A DNA stretch of 5,364 nucleotides. Origin: JAEMQF01 sp031419715 (GTDB lineage: Bacteria > Pseudomonadota > Gammaproteobacteria > Burkholderiales > Burkholderiaceae_C). The number at the start of each line of letters is the position of its first letter. Position 1 is the stretch's first letter. The notes beneath the pieces were generated by a model that saw only the letters and a program-made list of their open reading frames with translations, did no database searches and was not told where the DNA came from. Shown here in pieces: positions 1-5,249 of the stretch. Location of the stretch: NCBI GenBank assembly GCA_031419715.1, contig JANOLJ010000267.1, positions 1 to 5,364 of the forward strand. Reading direction: 5' to 3'. The position numbers and the translations under genes were made by a program.

Positions 1-308
1 GGTTCCCGCATGGCGCGCAGCGTAGTCGAACCGCGCTTAGAACGCAAGCCCCCCGGGGGCAAGAAAACCACGCCGTCCCCACTGCCGTGCAACCCACCTG
101 AACAACTCAGTTCAAATCAAGCAGCCTTGCCGGAGGGACACAGTCAAGCGCGATGGTCTCGAGGTACGCCCATCTGGGTGCGGAACACCTCGCGCCGTGG
201 AACGACCGGCTGGCAAAGCGCGGCACAAATTCGGCACAGTCGCCTGCAACGGCACCCAACGAGTCGAAGGGCGAGTGACCGCAAGTCACTGATGGGAAAG
301 AAGAATTT
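1..308. other. Intergenic stretch without a supported gene
   Basis: I see no gene here. A plus-strand open frame runs from 10 into the tRNA gene. It reads as low-complexity, Arg/Ser/Pro-rich protein with no recognisable motif and crosses the antisense strand of the tRNA, so it is very unlikely to be coding. A 60-codon minus-strand frame at 107-289 likewise has no family features or ribosome binding site. The notable elements are a G/C palindrome CCCCCGGGGG at 50-59 and a short hairpin at 274-290. I find no copy of the tRNA 3' end that would mark an integrated element. Confidence 0.6.
274..290 (-). terminator. Small hairpin downstream of the tRNA gene
   Basis: AGTGAC (274-279) and GTCACT (285-290) form a perfect 6-bp stem with a 5-nt loop, 18 nt beyond the tRNA CCA end in the direction of tRNA transcription. 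There is no T-run after the stem on the minus strand. Only a pyrimidine-rich TTCTTCTTTCCC precedes it. It may help end the tRNA transcript or protect its 3' end before processing, but it is not a canonical intrinsic terminator. Confidence 0.25.
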
Positions 309-385
309 TGGTAGGCCGTGCTGGGCTCGAACCAGCGACCAAAGGATTATGAGTCCTCTGCTCTAACCAACTGAGCTAACGGCCC
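309..385 (-). tRNA. tRNA with anticodon CAU, probably tRNA-Ile2 (lysidine type), otherwise elongator tRNA-Met
   Basis: The minus strand folds as a complete 77-nt tRNA with an encoded CCA end (309-311). The acceptor stem pairs GGGCCGT with ACGGCCT and has one G-U pair at 1-72. The D arm is GCTC/GAGC. The anticodon stem is GAGGA/TCCTT around the loop CTCATAA, and the anticodon CAT is read from 351 to 349. The T arm is GCTGG-TTCGAGC-CCAGC. An elongator-type D-loop and the 1-72 pair exclude initiator tRNA-fMet, which has an unpaired 1-72. A CAU anticodon can be Met or, after TilS converts C34 to lysidine, Ile2 reading AUA. The acceptor carries C4-G69 and C5-G68, the pairs reported to favour E. 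coli TilS, whereas E. coli elongator Met has U4-A69 and A5-U68. I therefore lean to Ile2. The tRNA call itself is firm; the amino acid is not. The gene lies 36 bp downstream of hrcA on the same strand. Confidence 0.93.
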
Positions 386-397
386 GTACTCGGCGCG

Positions 398-403
398 ATT
401 GTA
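398..403 (-). promoter_or_regulatory. Candidate -10 element for the tRNA gene
   Basis: TACAAT, a 5/6 match to TATAAT, reads on the minus strand from 403 to 398. It lies 12 nt before the mature tRNA 5' end, so transcription would begin near 391 and leave a leader of about 6 nt for RNase P. The DNA between the element and the tRNA is GC-rich, as in many stringently controlled stable-RNA promoters. No good -35 hexamer is visible 16-19 bp upstream, where the sequence runs into the end of hrcA. The tRNA could also be read through from hrcA. Confidence 0.4.
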
Positions 404-421
404 GGGAGCGGGTGGGCGGCG

Positions 422-1438
422 CTACTTCTGGCTGAGCGCGTTGCTCACCAGGCGCGACGTGATGTCGACGATCTGGATCATGCGGTCGTAGGCCATGCGA
501 GTCGGGCCGATGACGCCGAGCGTGCCGACGACCTGGCCGTCGACTTCATAGGGTGCGGACACGACGGAGAGTTCCTCGAAGGGCACGATCTTGCTCTCGC
601 CGCCGATGTAGATGCGCACGCCTTCGGCGCGGCTGCTTCCTTCGAGCAGGCGCATGAGCTGGGTCTTCTGCTCGAACATGTCGAACAGCTTGCGCAGGCT
701 GCCCATGTCACTGGAAAAATCCTGCACGGCCAGCAGGTTGCGCTCACCGGAGATCACCACCTGCTCCTGGCTGTCGGCGATCGCCTCGCTGCCAGCCTGC
801 ACGGCGGCCTGCATCAACGCCGCGATTTCACTGCGCAGGGCGTCGACTTCGGTTTTCAAGCGCTCGCGCACCTCTTCGATGGTGCGGCCGGAGTAATGCG
901 TGGTGAGGTAGTTGCTGGCTTCGATCAACTGGGCCTGCGTGTAGTCGGCGGCGGTGAAGATAACGCGGTTCTGCACATCACCATCGGGCGCCACGAGGAT
1001 GACGAGAACGCGCTGCTGCGACAAGCGCATGAACTCGATGTGGTGGAAGACGCTGGCCTTGCGAGGCGCCGTAATCACTCCGACAAAATTGGAAAGGCTG
1101 GACAGCAACTGCGCCGCGTTGGCGATCACGCGCTGCGGTTGGTCGTGGGCGAGTTGCGGCTCAAGCGCGCTGCCGGCGCTGTACTGAAGTGCCTGCGCGG
1201 TGAGCATGGTGTCGACGAAGAGCCGATAGCCGCGCGCCGTGGGGATGCGCCCCGAGCTCGTGTGCGGGCTGGCAATCAGGCCCAGGTCTTCCAGGTCCGA
1301 CATGACGTTGCGGATCGTCGCTGGCGACAACTCCAGGCCGCTCGCGCGCGACAGCGTGCGCGAGCCCACTGGCTGGCCGTCGGCGATGTAGCGTTCCACC
1401 AGCGCCTTGAGCAGGGTTTTGGCGCGTTCGTCGAGCAT
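422..1438 (-). CDS. hrcA: HrcA heat-inducible transcription repressor
   Basis: HrcA is a dimeric repressor that binds the CIRCE operator (TTAGCACTC-N9-GAGTGCTAA) before groESL and related chaperone genes, and its activity depends on GroEL. The 338-residue product has the family's length. Its N-terminal winged-helix domain includes the highly conserved run SPATIRNVMSDLE at about 38-50, then the wing SSGRIPTARGYRLFVD at about 60-75. The C-terminal part carries GGESKIVPFEELSVVSAPY and GVIGPTRMAYDRMI, which match the family's dimerisation and GAF-like region. I place the start at MLDERAK (1438), the usual beginning in betaproteobacteria. An in-frame ATG at 1447 would add only MKI. It overlaps a likely -10 element, although a GAGG at 1461-1464 sits 13 nt before it. 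A much longer open frame extends to 1648 but runs into nadK and is not conserved-looking. No CIRCE site is visible in the gap to nadK, so autoregulation is not evident here. Confidence 0.95.
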   Translation of the reverse strand: MLDERAKTLLKALVERYIADGQPVGSRTLSRASGLELSPATIRNVMSDLEDLGLIASPHTSSGRIPTARGYRLFVDTMLTAQALQYSAGSALEPQLAHDQPQRVIANAAQLLSSLSNFVGVITAPRKASVFHHIEFMRLSQQRVLVILVAPDGDVQNRVIFTAADYTQAQLIEASNYLTTHYSGRTIEEVRERLKTEVDALRSEIAALMQAAVQAGSEAIADSQEQVVISGERNLLAVQDFSSDMGSLRKLFDMFEQKTQLMRLLEGSSRAEGVRIYIGGESKIVPFEELSVVSAPYEVDGQVVGTLGVIGPTRMAYDRMIQIVDITSRLVSNALSQK

Positions 1439-1445
1439 GATTTTC

Positions 1446-1451
1446 ATTGTA
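1446..1451 (-). promoter_or_regulatory. Candidate -10 element for hrcA
   Basis: TACAAT reads on the minus strand from 1451 to 1446 and overlaps the upstream in-frame ATG at 1447. Exactly 7 nt separate it from the ATG at 1438. Transcription would therefore begin at or next to that ATG and give a leaderless message. No TTGACA-like -35 hexamer and no sigma-32 consensus are visible 15-19 bp upstream. If this element is used, the ATG at 1447 is not transcribed and 1438 must be the start. This is inferred from spacing only. Confidence 0.4.
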
Positions 1452-1490
1452 GGCGCGTGACCTCGGCGCGCTGTGCGCGTCGGGGCCCTG

Positions 1491-1499
1491 TGGTGTAAT
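1491..1499 (+). promoter_or_regulatory. Extended -10 promoter element for nadK
   Basis: TGGTGTAAT contains the extended -10 TG-N followed by TGTAAT, a 5/6 match to TATAAT. An extended -10 can work without a good -35, and no good -35 is seen in the GC-rich sequence upstream. Seven bases separate it from the nadK ATG at 1507, so the transcript would start at about the A of the ATG. The bases before the ATG (TTCCGCGC) hold no Shine-Dalgarno, which fits a leaderless message. Confidence 0.5.
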
Positions 1500-1506
1500 T
1501 CCGCGC

Positions 1507-2391
1507 ATGCCTTCCCGCTTCCGTCATGCTGCGCTCGTGGGCAAGTACCTGGCCCGGCAGAACGCGGGAGCGGCCAGCGACCTGGAGGAAATCGCGAACT
1601 TCCTGTTGCGCCAAGGGCTTGAGGTGTCGCTGGAAAAGCAGACCGCATTGAGCACCGGAATCCTCGGCCACGGCTCGCTCACGCCGGAAGAACTGGGTCG
1701 CGAGTGCGATCTGGCCGTGGTGGTGGGCGGCGACGGCACGATGCTGGGCATCGCACGCCAGTTGGCGCACCACGGCACGCCGCTGGTGGGCATCAACGAA
1801 GGGCGCCTGGGCTTCATCACCGACATCGCCGCGGAACACTATGCGCAGGCGCTGGCGCCGATCCTTGCCGGCGAGTACGAAGAAGAGCACCGCACGATGC
1901 TGGAAGGCGGCGTGTGGCGCGACGGCCAAGTCGTTTTCGAGTCGTTCGCATTGAACGACGTGGTGGTGAGCCGCGGCGCGACATCGAGCATGGTCGAACT
2001 GAAGGTCGACATCGGGTCGGAATTTGTCGCGAACTTTCGCGCCGATGGCTTGATCGTCGGCTCGCCCACGGGTTCCACGGCGTATGCCATGTCGGCAGGC
2101 GGGCCGATTCTTCACCCCGGGGTTGCCGCCTGGGTGCTGGTGCCGATCGCGTCGCATGATTTGTCGAACCGCACCATCGTCTTGCCAGACACGGTGGCGA
2201 TCAGCATCGAAGTCGTGGCCGGTGGCGACGCGAGCGTGAGCTTCGACATGCAGGCGCAGGCCAGCCTGCTGCACGGCGACCGGGTGAGTGTGCGGCGCTC
2301 CAAGGATCAGGTGCGCTTCCTGCACCCGCGCGGCTGGAGCTACTACGCGACGCTGCGGCGCAAGTTGCGCTGGAATGCGGGAGTGAACTGA
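1507..2391 (+). CDS. nadK: NAD kinase
   Basis: NadK phosphorylates the 2'-hydroxyl of the NAD adenosine ribose with ATP (or polyphosphate in some species), making cytosolic NADP for biosynthesis and antioxidant defence. The 294-residue product has the usual length. The catalytic and nucleotide-binding motif GGDGTM lies at residues 74-79 with the key Asp at 76. It is followed by GTPLVGINEGRLGFITDI, then NDVVV starting at Asn150-Asp151, then DGLIVGSPTGSTAYAMSAGG starting at Asp180. The C-terminal beta-sandwich ends in FLHPRGWSYYATLRRKL, typical of betaproteobacteria. The ATG at 1507 gives the expected N-terminus MPSRFRHAALVGKY, where an N-terminal Rossmann-like strand begins. No ribosome binding site precedes it. 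The gene is divergent from hrcA, a pairing I recall as common in Burkholderiales, and is followed by recN on the same strand. Its TGA overlaps the ATG of a 46-codon frame (TGATG, 2389-2393). Confidence 0.97.
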   Translation: MPSRFRHAALVGKYLARQNAGAASDLEEIANFLLRQGLEVSLEKQTALSTGILGHGSLTPEELGRECDLAVVVGGDGTMLGIARQLAHHGTPLVGINEGRLGFITDIAAEHYAQALAPILAGEYEEEHRTMLEGGVWRDGQVVFESFALNDVVVSRGATSSMVELKVDIGSEFVANFRADGLIVGSPTGSTAYAMSAGGPILHPGVAAWVLVPIASHDLSNRTIVLPDTVAISIEVVAGGDASVSFDMQAQASLLHGDRVSVRRSKDQVRFLHPRGWSYYATLRRKLRWNAGVN

Positions 2392-2401
2392 TGAAGCGGG
2401 A

Positions 2402-2532
2402 CCCCCAAGCTCACTACGTTCGCTGCCCCAAGGGCCACGCAGGGGCCTCTTCGAGGCCCTTGGGGCGCTCAATGCCCCGAGCCCACGAGAGTGGGCCCCT
2501 TCGTGGCCCATGGCGGCCGGGCGGGCATTGAG
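2402..2532. repeat. GC-rich REP-like extragenic repeat with nested hairpins
   Basis: The gap between nadK and recN is filled by self-complementary sequence. GCCCCAAGGGCC (2425-2436) pairs perfectly with GGCCCTTGGGGC (2455-2466). A competing inner hairpin is GGGCCTC (2443-2449) with GAGGCCC (2453-2459). GCCCAC-GAGA-GTGGGC (2481-2496) forms a GNRA-capped hairpin, which TGGGCC/GGCCCA (2492-2497 with 2505-2510) could replace. The 10-bp pair CTCAATGCCC (2468-2477) with GGGCATTGAG (2523-2532) encloses the last group and ends at the base before the recN ATG. CCCCAAG occurs twice (2403-2409 and 2426-2432), so the arm near 2459-2465 has alternative partners. The opening block, with CCCCCAAGCTCACTACGTTC, matches a dispersed intergenic sequence I recall from Comamonadaceae genomes. 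That recall needs a database search. Both strands fold, so the orientation is undefined. Confidence 0.7.
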
Positions 2533-4224
2533 ATGCTGCGCCGCCTGCTGCTGCGCGACTTCGTCATCGTGCATGAACTCGAAGTCGAATTCGAGGGCGG
2601 CTTTTCGGTGCTGACCGGCGAGACGGGCGCGGGCAAGTCGATCCTCGTCGACGCATTGCAGCTCGCGCTGGGCAGCCGTGGCGAGGCCGGCGTGGTGCGC
2701 GAAGGCGCGGCGCGCAGCGAGATTAGCGCGGAGTTCGATACGCCAGAGTCGATGCCGCAATGGCTCGACGAAGCGGGGTTCGAATCTGGCGACACCCTGC
2801 TGCTGCGCCGAACCATCGACACCCAGGGCAAGAGCCGCGCCTGGATCAATGGCAGCAGCGCGACACTGGGGCAATTGCGCGAGGCCGCTGACAGGCTGGT
2901 GGACATCCATGGCCAGCACGCTTGGCAGAGCCTGACGCGAGGCGTTGCAGTGCGAGGCTTGCTTGACGCCTATGCCGGCATCGATGCCCAGCCCCTCGCA
3001 CTGGCGTGGAGCACCTGGCGCGCCGCCACTGAGGCACTGGAGTCGGCGCGCAGCAAGCAGGCTGAGCTGGAGCGCGAACGCGAGCGCTTGGTTTGGCAGA
3101 TCGGCGAGGTTGACAAGCTTCGCCCAGGCGCGGAAGAATGGATCGTACTGGAGGCCGAACATCGGATGCTGTCGAACGCGCAGTCGCTGCTCGGCGCCGC
3201 GCGCGGCGCACTCGACTTCATCTCGGAAGCCGACGCCAATGCGACCGGCGCGACCGGTCGCGCCATCGATGCGCTGGCGGGCGTGTCGGCGTTCGATGCC
3301 CGGTTGACGGAGGTCATCGACGTATTGCGCGGCGCGCAAGTGCAATTGGAAGACGCCGCTCGAACGCTTGGCGCCTACCTGAACCACACCGACATCGAGC
3401 CGCAGCGGCTGCTAGCGCTCGACGAACGCATCGCCAGCTGGATTGGTTTGGCGCGGCGGTTTCGGCGCCGGCCCGAAGAGCTCCCGGCCTCGCTGGAGCA
3501 ATGGAAATCGGAGTTGCGCGCATTGGAAGCCGCGAGCGATGTGCAGCAGCTGGCACGCGCCGTGAGTGATGCCCAGAGTGCCTACGACGCGCAGGCCCGC
3601 GGCGTCTCGCTCGCGCGGCGCGAAGCCGCGCCTCGCCTGGCACAGGCCGTGACCCGGGCACTGCAATTGCTCGGCATGAAGGGGGGGCGCTTCGAGGTAG
3701 GCTTCGTCGAAGTGACGACGCCGCAGTCGTATGGCCTGGAGGCTGCCGAGCTGCTGGTCAGCGGCCACGCCGGCACGTCGCCCAAACCGCTGGCCAAGGT
3801 TGCCTCGGGCGGAGAGCTATCACGCATCGCGCTGAGCGTGGCGGTCACGACCAGCCAGTTGGGCGAAGCAGGCACCTTGATCTTTGACGAAATCGACGCT
3901 GGCGTCGGCGGCGCCGTGGCCGAGACAGTGGGACGCTTGATGAAACAACTCGGGCGCGACCGCCAAGTACTGGCGGTGACGCATTTGCCGCAGGTCGCGG
4001 CCTGCGCTGACCATCACTTCGTCGTCTCCAAGCGCGCGCAAGGCAGTGGCGTGCGCAGCAGCGTCGAGCCGGTTGCAGGCGAGGCTCGTGTGGCCGAGGT
4101 GGCACGCATGCTGGGCGGCGAAAGGCTGTCGGGCACAAGCCTTGCGCACGCGCAAGAGATGCTCGCGGGCGCCGCCGCCACGTTGACCGCGCCCGCACCC
4201 GCACGCAAACGAGGCCGCCCATGA
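2533..4224 (+). CDS. recN: DNA repair protein RecN (SMC-like ATPase)
   Basis: RecN is an SMC-like ATPase that acts at double-strand breaks, holding DNA together and assisting RecA during recombinational repair in the nucleoid. The 563-residue product is slightly longer than the E. coli protein. The Walker A motif GETGAGKS is at residues 29-36. A long Glu/Arg/Ala-rich coiled-coil region runs from about 150 to 370. The ABC signature SGGELSR is at 425-431, Walker B LIFDE at 449-453, and the switch His of THLPQ at 484. The start at 2533 gives MLRRLLLRDFVIVHEL, the family's usual N-terminus. An in-frame GTG at 2491 lies inside the structured repeat and is rejected. No clear Shine-Dalgarno precedes the ATG. 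No LexA box is visible between nadK and recN, although recN is SOS-controlled in E. coli. The protein ends in an Ala/Pro-rich linker and the basic AT-hook-like tail RKRGRP. rapZ follows after 28 bp. Confidence 0.96.
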   Translation: MLRRLLLRDFVIVHELEVEFEGGFSVLTGETGAGKSILVDALQLALGSRGEAGVVREGAARSEISAEFDTPESMPQWLDEAGFESGDTLLLRRTIDTQGKSRAWINGSSATLGQLREAADRLVDIHGQHAWQSLTRGVAVRGLLDAYAGIDAQPLALAWSTWRAATEALESARSKQAELERERERLVWQIGEVDKLRPGAEEWIVLEAEHRMLSNAQSLLGAARGALDFISEADANATGATGRAIDALAGVSAFDARLTEVIDVLRGAQVQLEDAARTLGAYLNHTDIEPQRLLALDERIASWIGLARRFRRRPEELPASLEQWKSELRALEAASDVQQLARAVSDAQSAYDAQARGVSLARREAAPRLAQAVTRALQLLGMKGGRFEVGFVEVTTPQSYGLEAAELLVSGHAGTSPKPLAKVASGGELSRIALSVAVTTSQLGEAGTLIFDEIDAGVGGAVAETVGRLMKQLGRDRQVLAVTHLPQVAACADHHFVVSKRAQGSGVRSSVEPVAGEARVAEVARMLGGERLSGTSLAHAQEMLAGAAATLTAPAPARKRGRP

Positions 4225-4252
4225 CACTCCGGGCGCACACCACGCTACTCAA

Positions 4253-5206
4253 ATGGCTCAAATAGGCTCTCTCGACGTGACGGCTGACACTGGGGCAGTT
4301 GCCGAGCCGCGCCAAGTCGTCTTGGTCACGGGCATTTCGGGGTCCGGCAAGTCTGTCGCCCTGCACGCCCTTGAGGACGCAGGATTCTTCTGCGTCGACA
4401 ATTTACCTCCCGAACTGCTGCGCGAATTCCTGCGGCTGGAGCATGAGCGATCGCACCGCCGCGTCGCGATCGCGATGGACGTGCGCAGTGCCGGCTCGCT
4501 GCCGCACCTGCTGCCCCTGATGGAGCAGTTGCGCCACGAAGGCGTGTCGATTCGCGCGCTGTTTCTGGATGCGAGCACCGACGCGCTGGTGCGACGCTTC
4601 TCGGAAACCCGGCGTCCGCATCCCCTGTCCGACCAAGGCGCCGACCCCGCCCCGGGTCGGCGCAAGGAAGACCATGCGCCCGACGGCCGGCGTGCGCTGA
4701 TCGACGCCATCGAACTCGAACGTGAGTTGCTCGCCGAGATGCGCGAAGTCTCCACCGTGCTCGACACCAGCCAGTTGCGCCCGGCGCAGTTGCGCGTATG
4801 GATGCGCGACTTGGTCCGCGCCGACGCGAGCCGCCTGACGCTGGTGTTCGAGAGTTTTGCGTTCAAGCACGGCGTGCCGCTCGATGCGGACTTCGTCTTC
4901 GACGTGCGCATCCTGCCCAACCCGCACTACATTCGCGAGTTGCGGCCGATGACCGGCCGCGACGAGGCGGTGGCGCAGTACCTGCGCTTGCAACCCGAAG
5001 TGAACGAGATGATGGCGCAGATCGACGCTTTTATTTCTCATTGGCTGCCCGCGTTCGAGGACGATCAGCGCAGCTACCTGACCGTGGCGATCGGTTGTAC
5101 CGGCGGCCAACACCGTTCGGTGTTTTTCGTGGAAACGCTCGCCTACCGCTTTGGAGGGCGCGTGGCCACGCTGATCCGTCACCGCGAGCTCGACGCCCGC
5201 GATTGA
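4253..5206 (+). CDS. rapZ: RapZ/YvcJ-family nucleotide-binding protein (RNase adapter)
   Basis: RapZ proteins bind nucleotides. In E. coli RapZ senses glucosamine-6-phosphate and presents the small RNA GlmZ to RNase E, which controls GlmS. Elsewhere the role is less clear. The 317-residue product has Walker A GISGSGKS at 27-34, then GFFCVDNLPPELL just after it. The C-terminal domain contains FESFAFKHGVP, LPNPHYIRELRPMTGRD and GCTGGQHRS at 281-289, all typical. It is longer than the 284-residue E. coli protein because of an N-terminal extension of about 20 residues and a polar insertion at about 127-143. The insertion is encoded over a 10-bp palindrome. The C-terminus (RHRELDARD) lacks the basic KRK tail used by E. 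coli RapZ for RNA binding. The ATG at 4253 has no good Shine-Dalgarno. A GTG at 4277 with TAGG 10 nt before it is an alternative and would remove 8 residues. In many betaproteobacteria this gene sits beside hprK; here it follows recN. Confidence 0.94.
   Translation: MAQIGSLDVTADTGAVAEPRQVVLVTGISGSGKSVALHALEDAGFFCVDNLPPELLREFLRLEHERSHRRVAIAMDVRSAGSLPHLLPLMEQLRHEGVSIRALFLDASTDALVRRFSETRRPHPLSDQGADPAPGRRKEDHAPDGRRALIDAIELERELLAEMREVSTVLDTSQLRPAQLRVWMRDLVRADASRLTLVFESFAFKHGVPLDADFVFDVRILPNPHYIRELRPMTGRDEAVAQYLRLQPEVNEMMAQIDAFISHWLPAFEDDQRSYLTVAIGCTGGQHRSVFFVETLAYRFGGRVATLIRHRELDARD
4638..4663. repeat. Perfect palindrome inside rapZ
   Basis: GCGCCGACCC (4638-4647) and GGGTCGGCGC (4654-4663) are perfect inverted repeats of 10 bp separated by the 6-nt loop CGCCCC. 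They lie in the stretch encoding residues 129-138 of RapZ (GADPAPGRRK), part of a segment absent from the E. coli protein between the HPLS motif and the following helix. The reading frame stays open. The arrangement suggests that a short palindromic element was accommodated in the gene, but chance within GC-rich coding DNA is possible. Confidence 0.6.
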
Positions 5207-5249
5207 TAGCGCGAACCCTAGCCCTGCCCTTTACCCAGAGATTTATTTC
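5207..5249. other. Junction between rapZ and a probable insertion sequence end
   Basis: These 43 bp lie between the rapZ stop and the stop of the truncated minus-strand gene. They are noticeably richer in A and T (TTTACCCAGAGATTTATTTCC near 5230-5250) than the surrounding genes. If the truncated gene is a transposase, the terminal inverted repeat of its element should fall here, perhaps around 5215-5240. The other end of the element is outside the window, so the repeat and any target duplication cannot be identified. The two genes converge here. No hairpin plus T-run terminator is visible. Confidence 0.35.

Noticed and set aside
107..289. 60-codon minus-strand frame downstream of the tRNA
   Set aside because: No family features and no ribosome binding site, and part of it is the hairpin region. 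Not supportable as a gene.
1..308. Integrated element next to the tRNA gene
   Set aside because: No direct repeat of the tRNA 3' end, no integrase and no other mobile gene are visible in this stretch.
10..366. 118-codon plus-strand frame
   Set aside because: It overlaps the tRNA gene on the opposite strand, has no ribosome binding site and no recognisable motif. Long open frames arise easily in high-GC DNA.
1448..1506. CIRCE operator near hrcA
   Set aside because: I looked for TTAGCACTC-N9-GAGTGCTAA or a close variant in the hrcA-nadK gap and found none.
1439..1648. N-terminal extension of hrcA to 1648
   Set aside because: It would overlap the start of nadK and the shared promoter region. 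HrcA proteins in this group begin at or next to MLDERAK.
2491..2532. GTG start for recN at 2491
   Set aside because: The extra 14 residues are encoded by the structured repeat, and the conserved RecN N-terminus begins at 2533.
1444..3387. 647-codon minus-strand frame opposite nadK and recN
   Set aside because: Low-complexity, His/Arg/Ala-rich translation with no domain. It is the antisense shadow of two well-recognised genes in GC-rich DNA.
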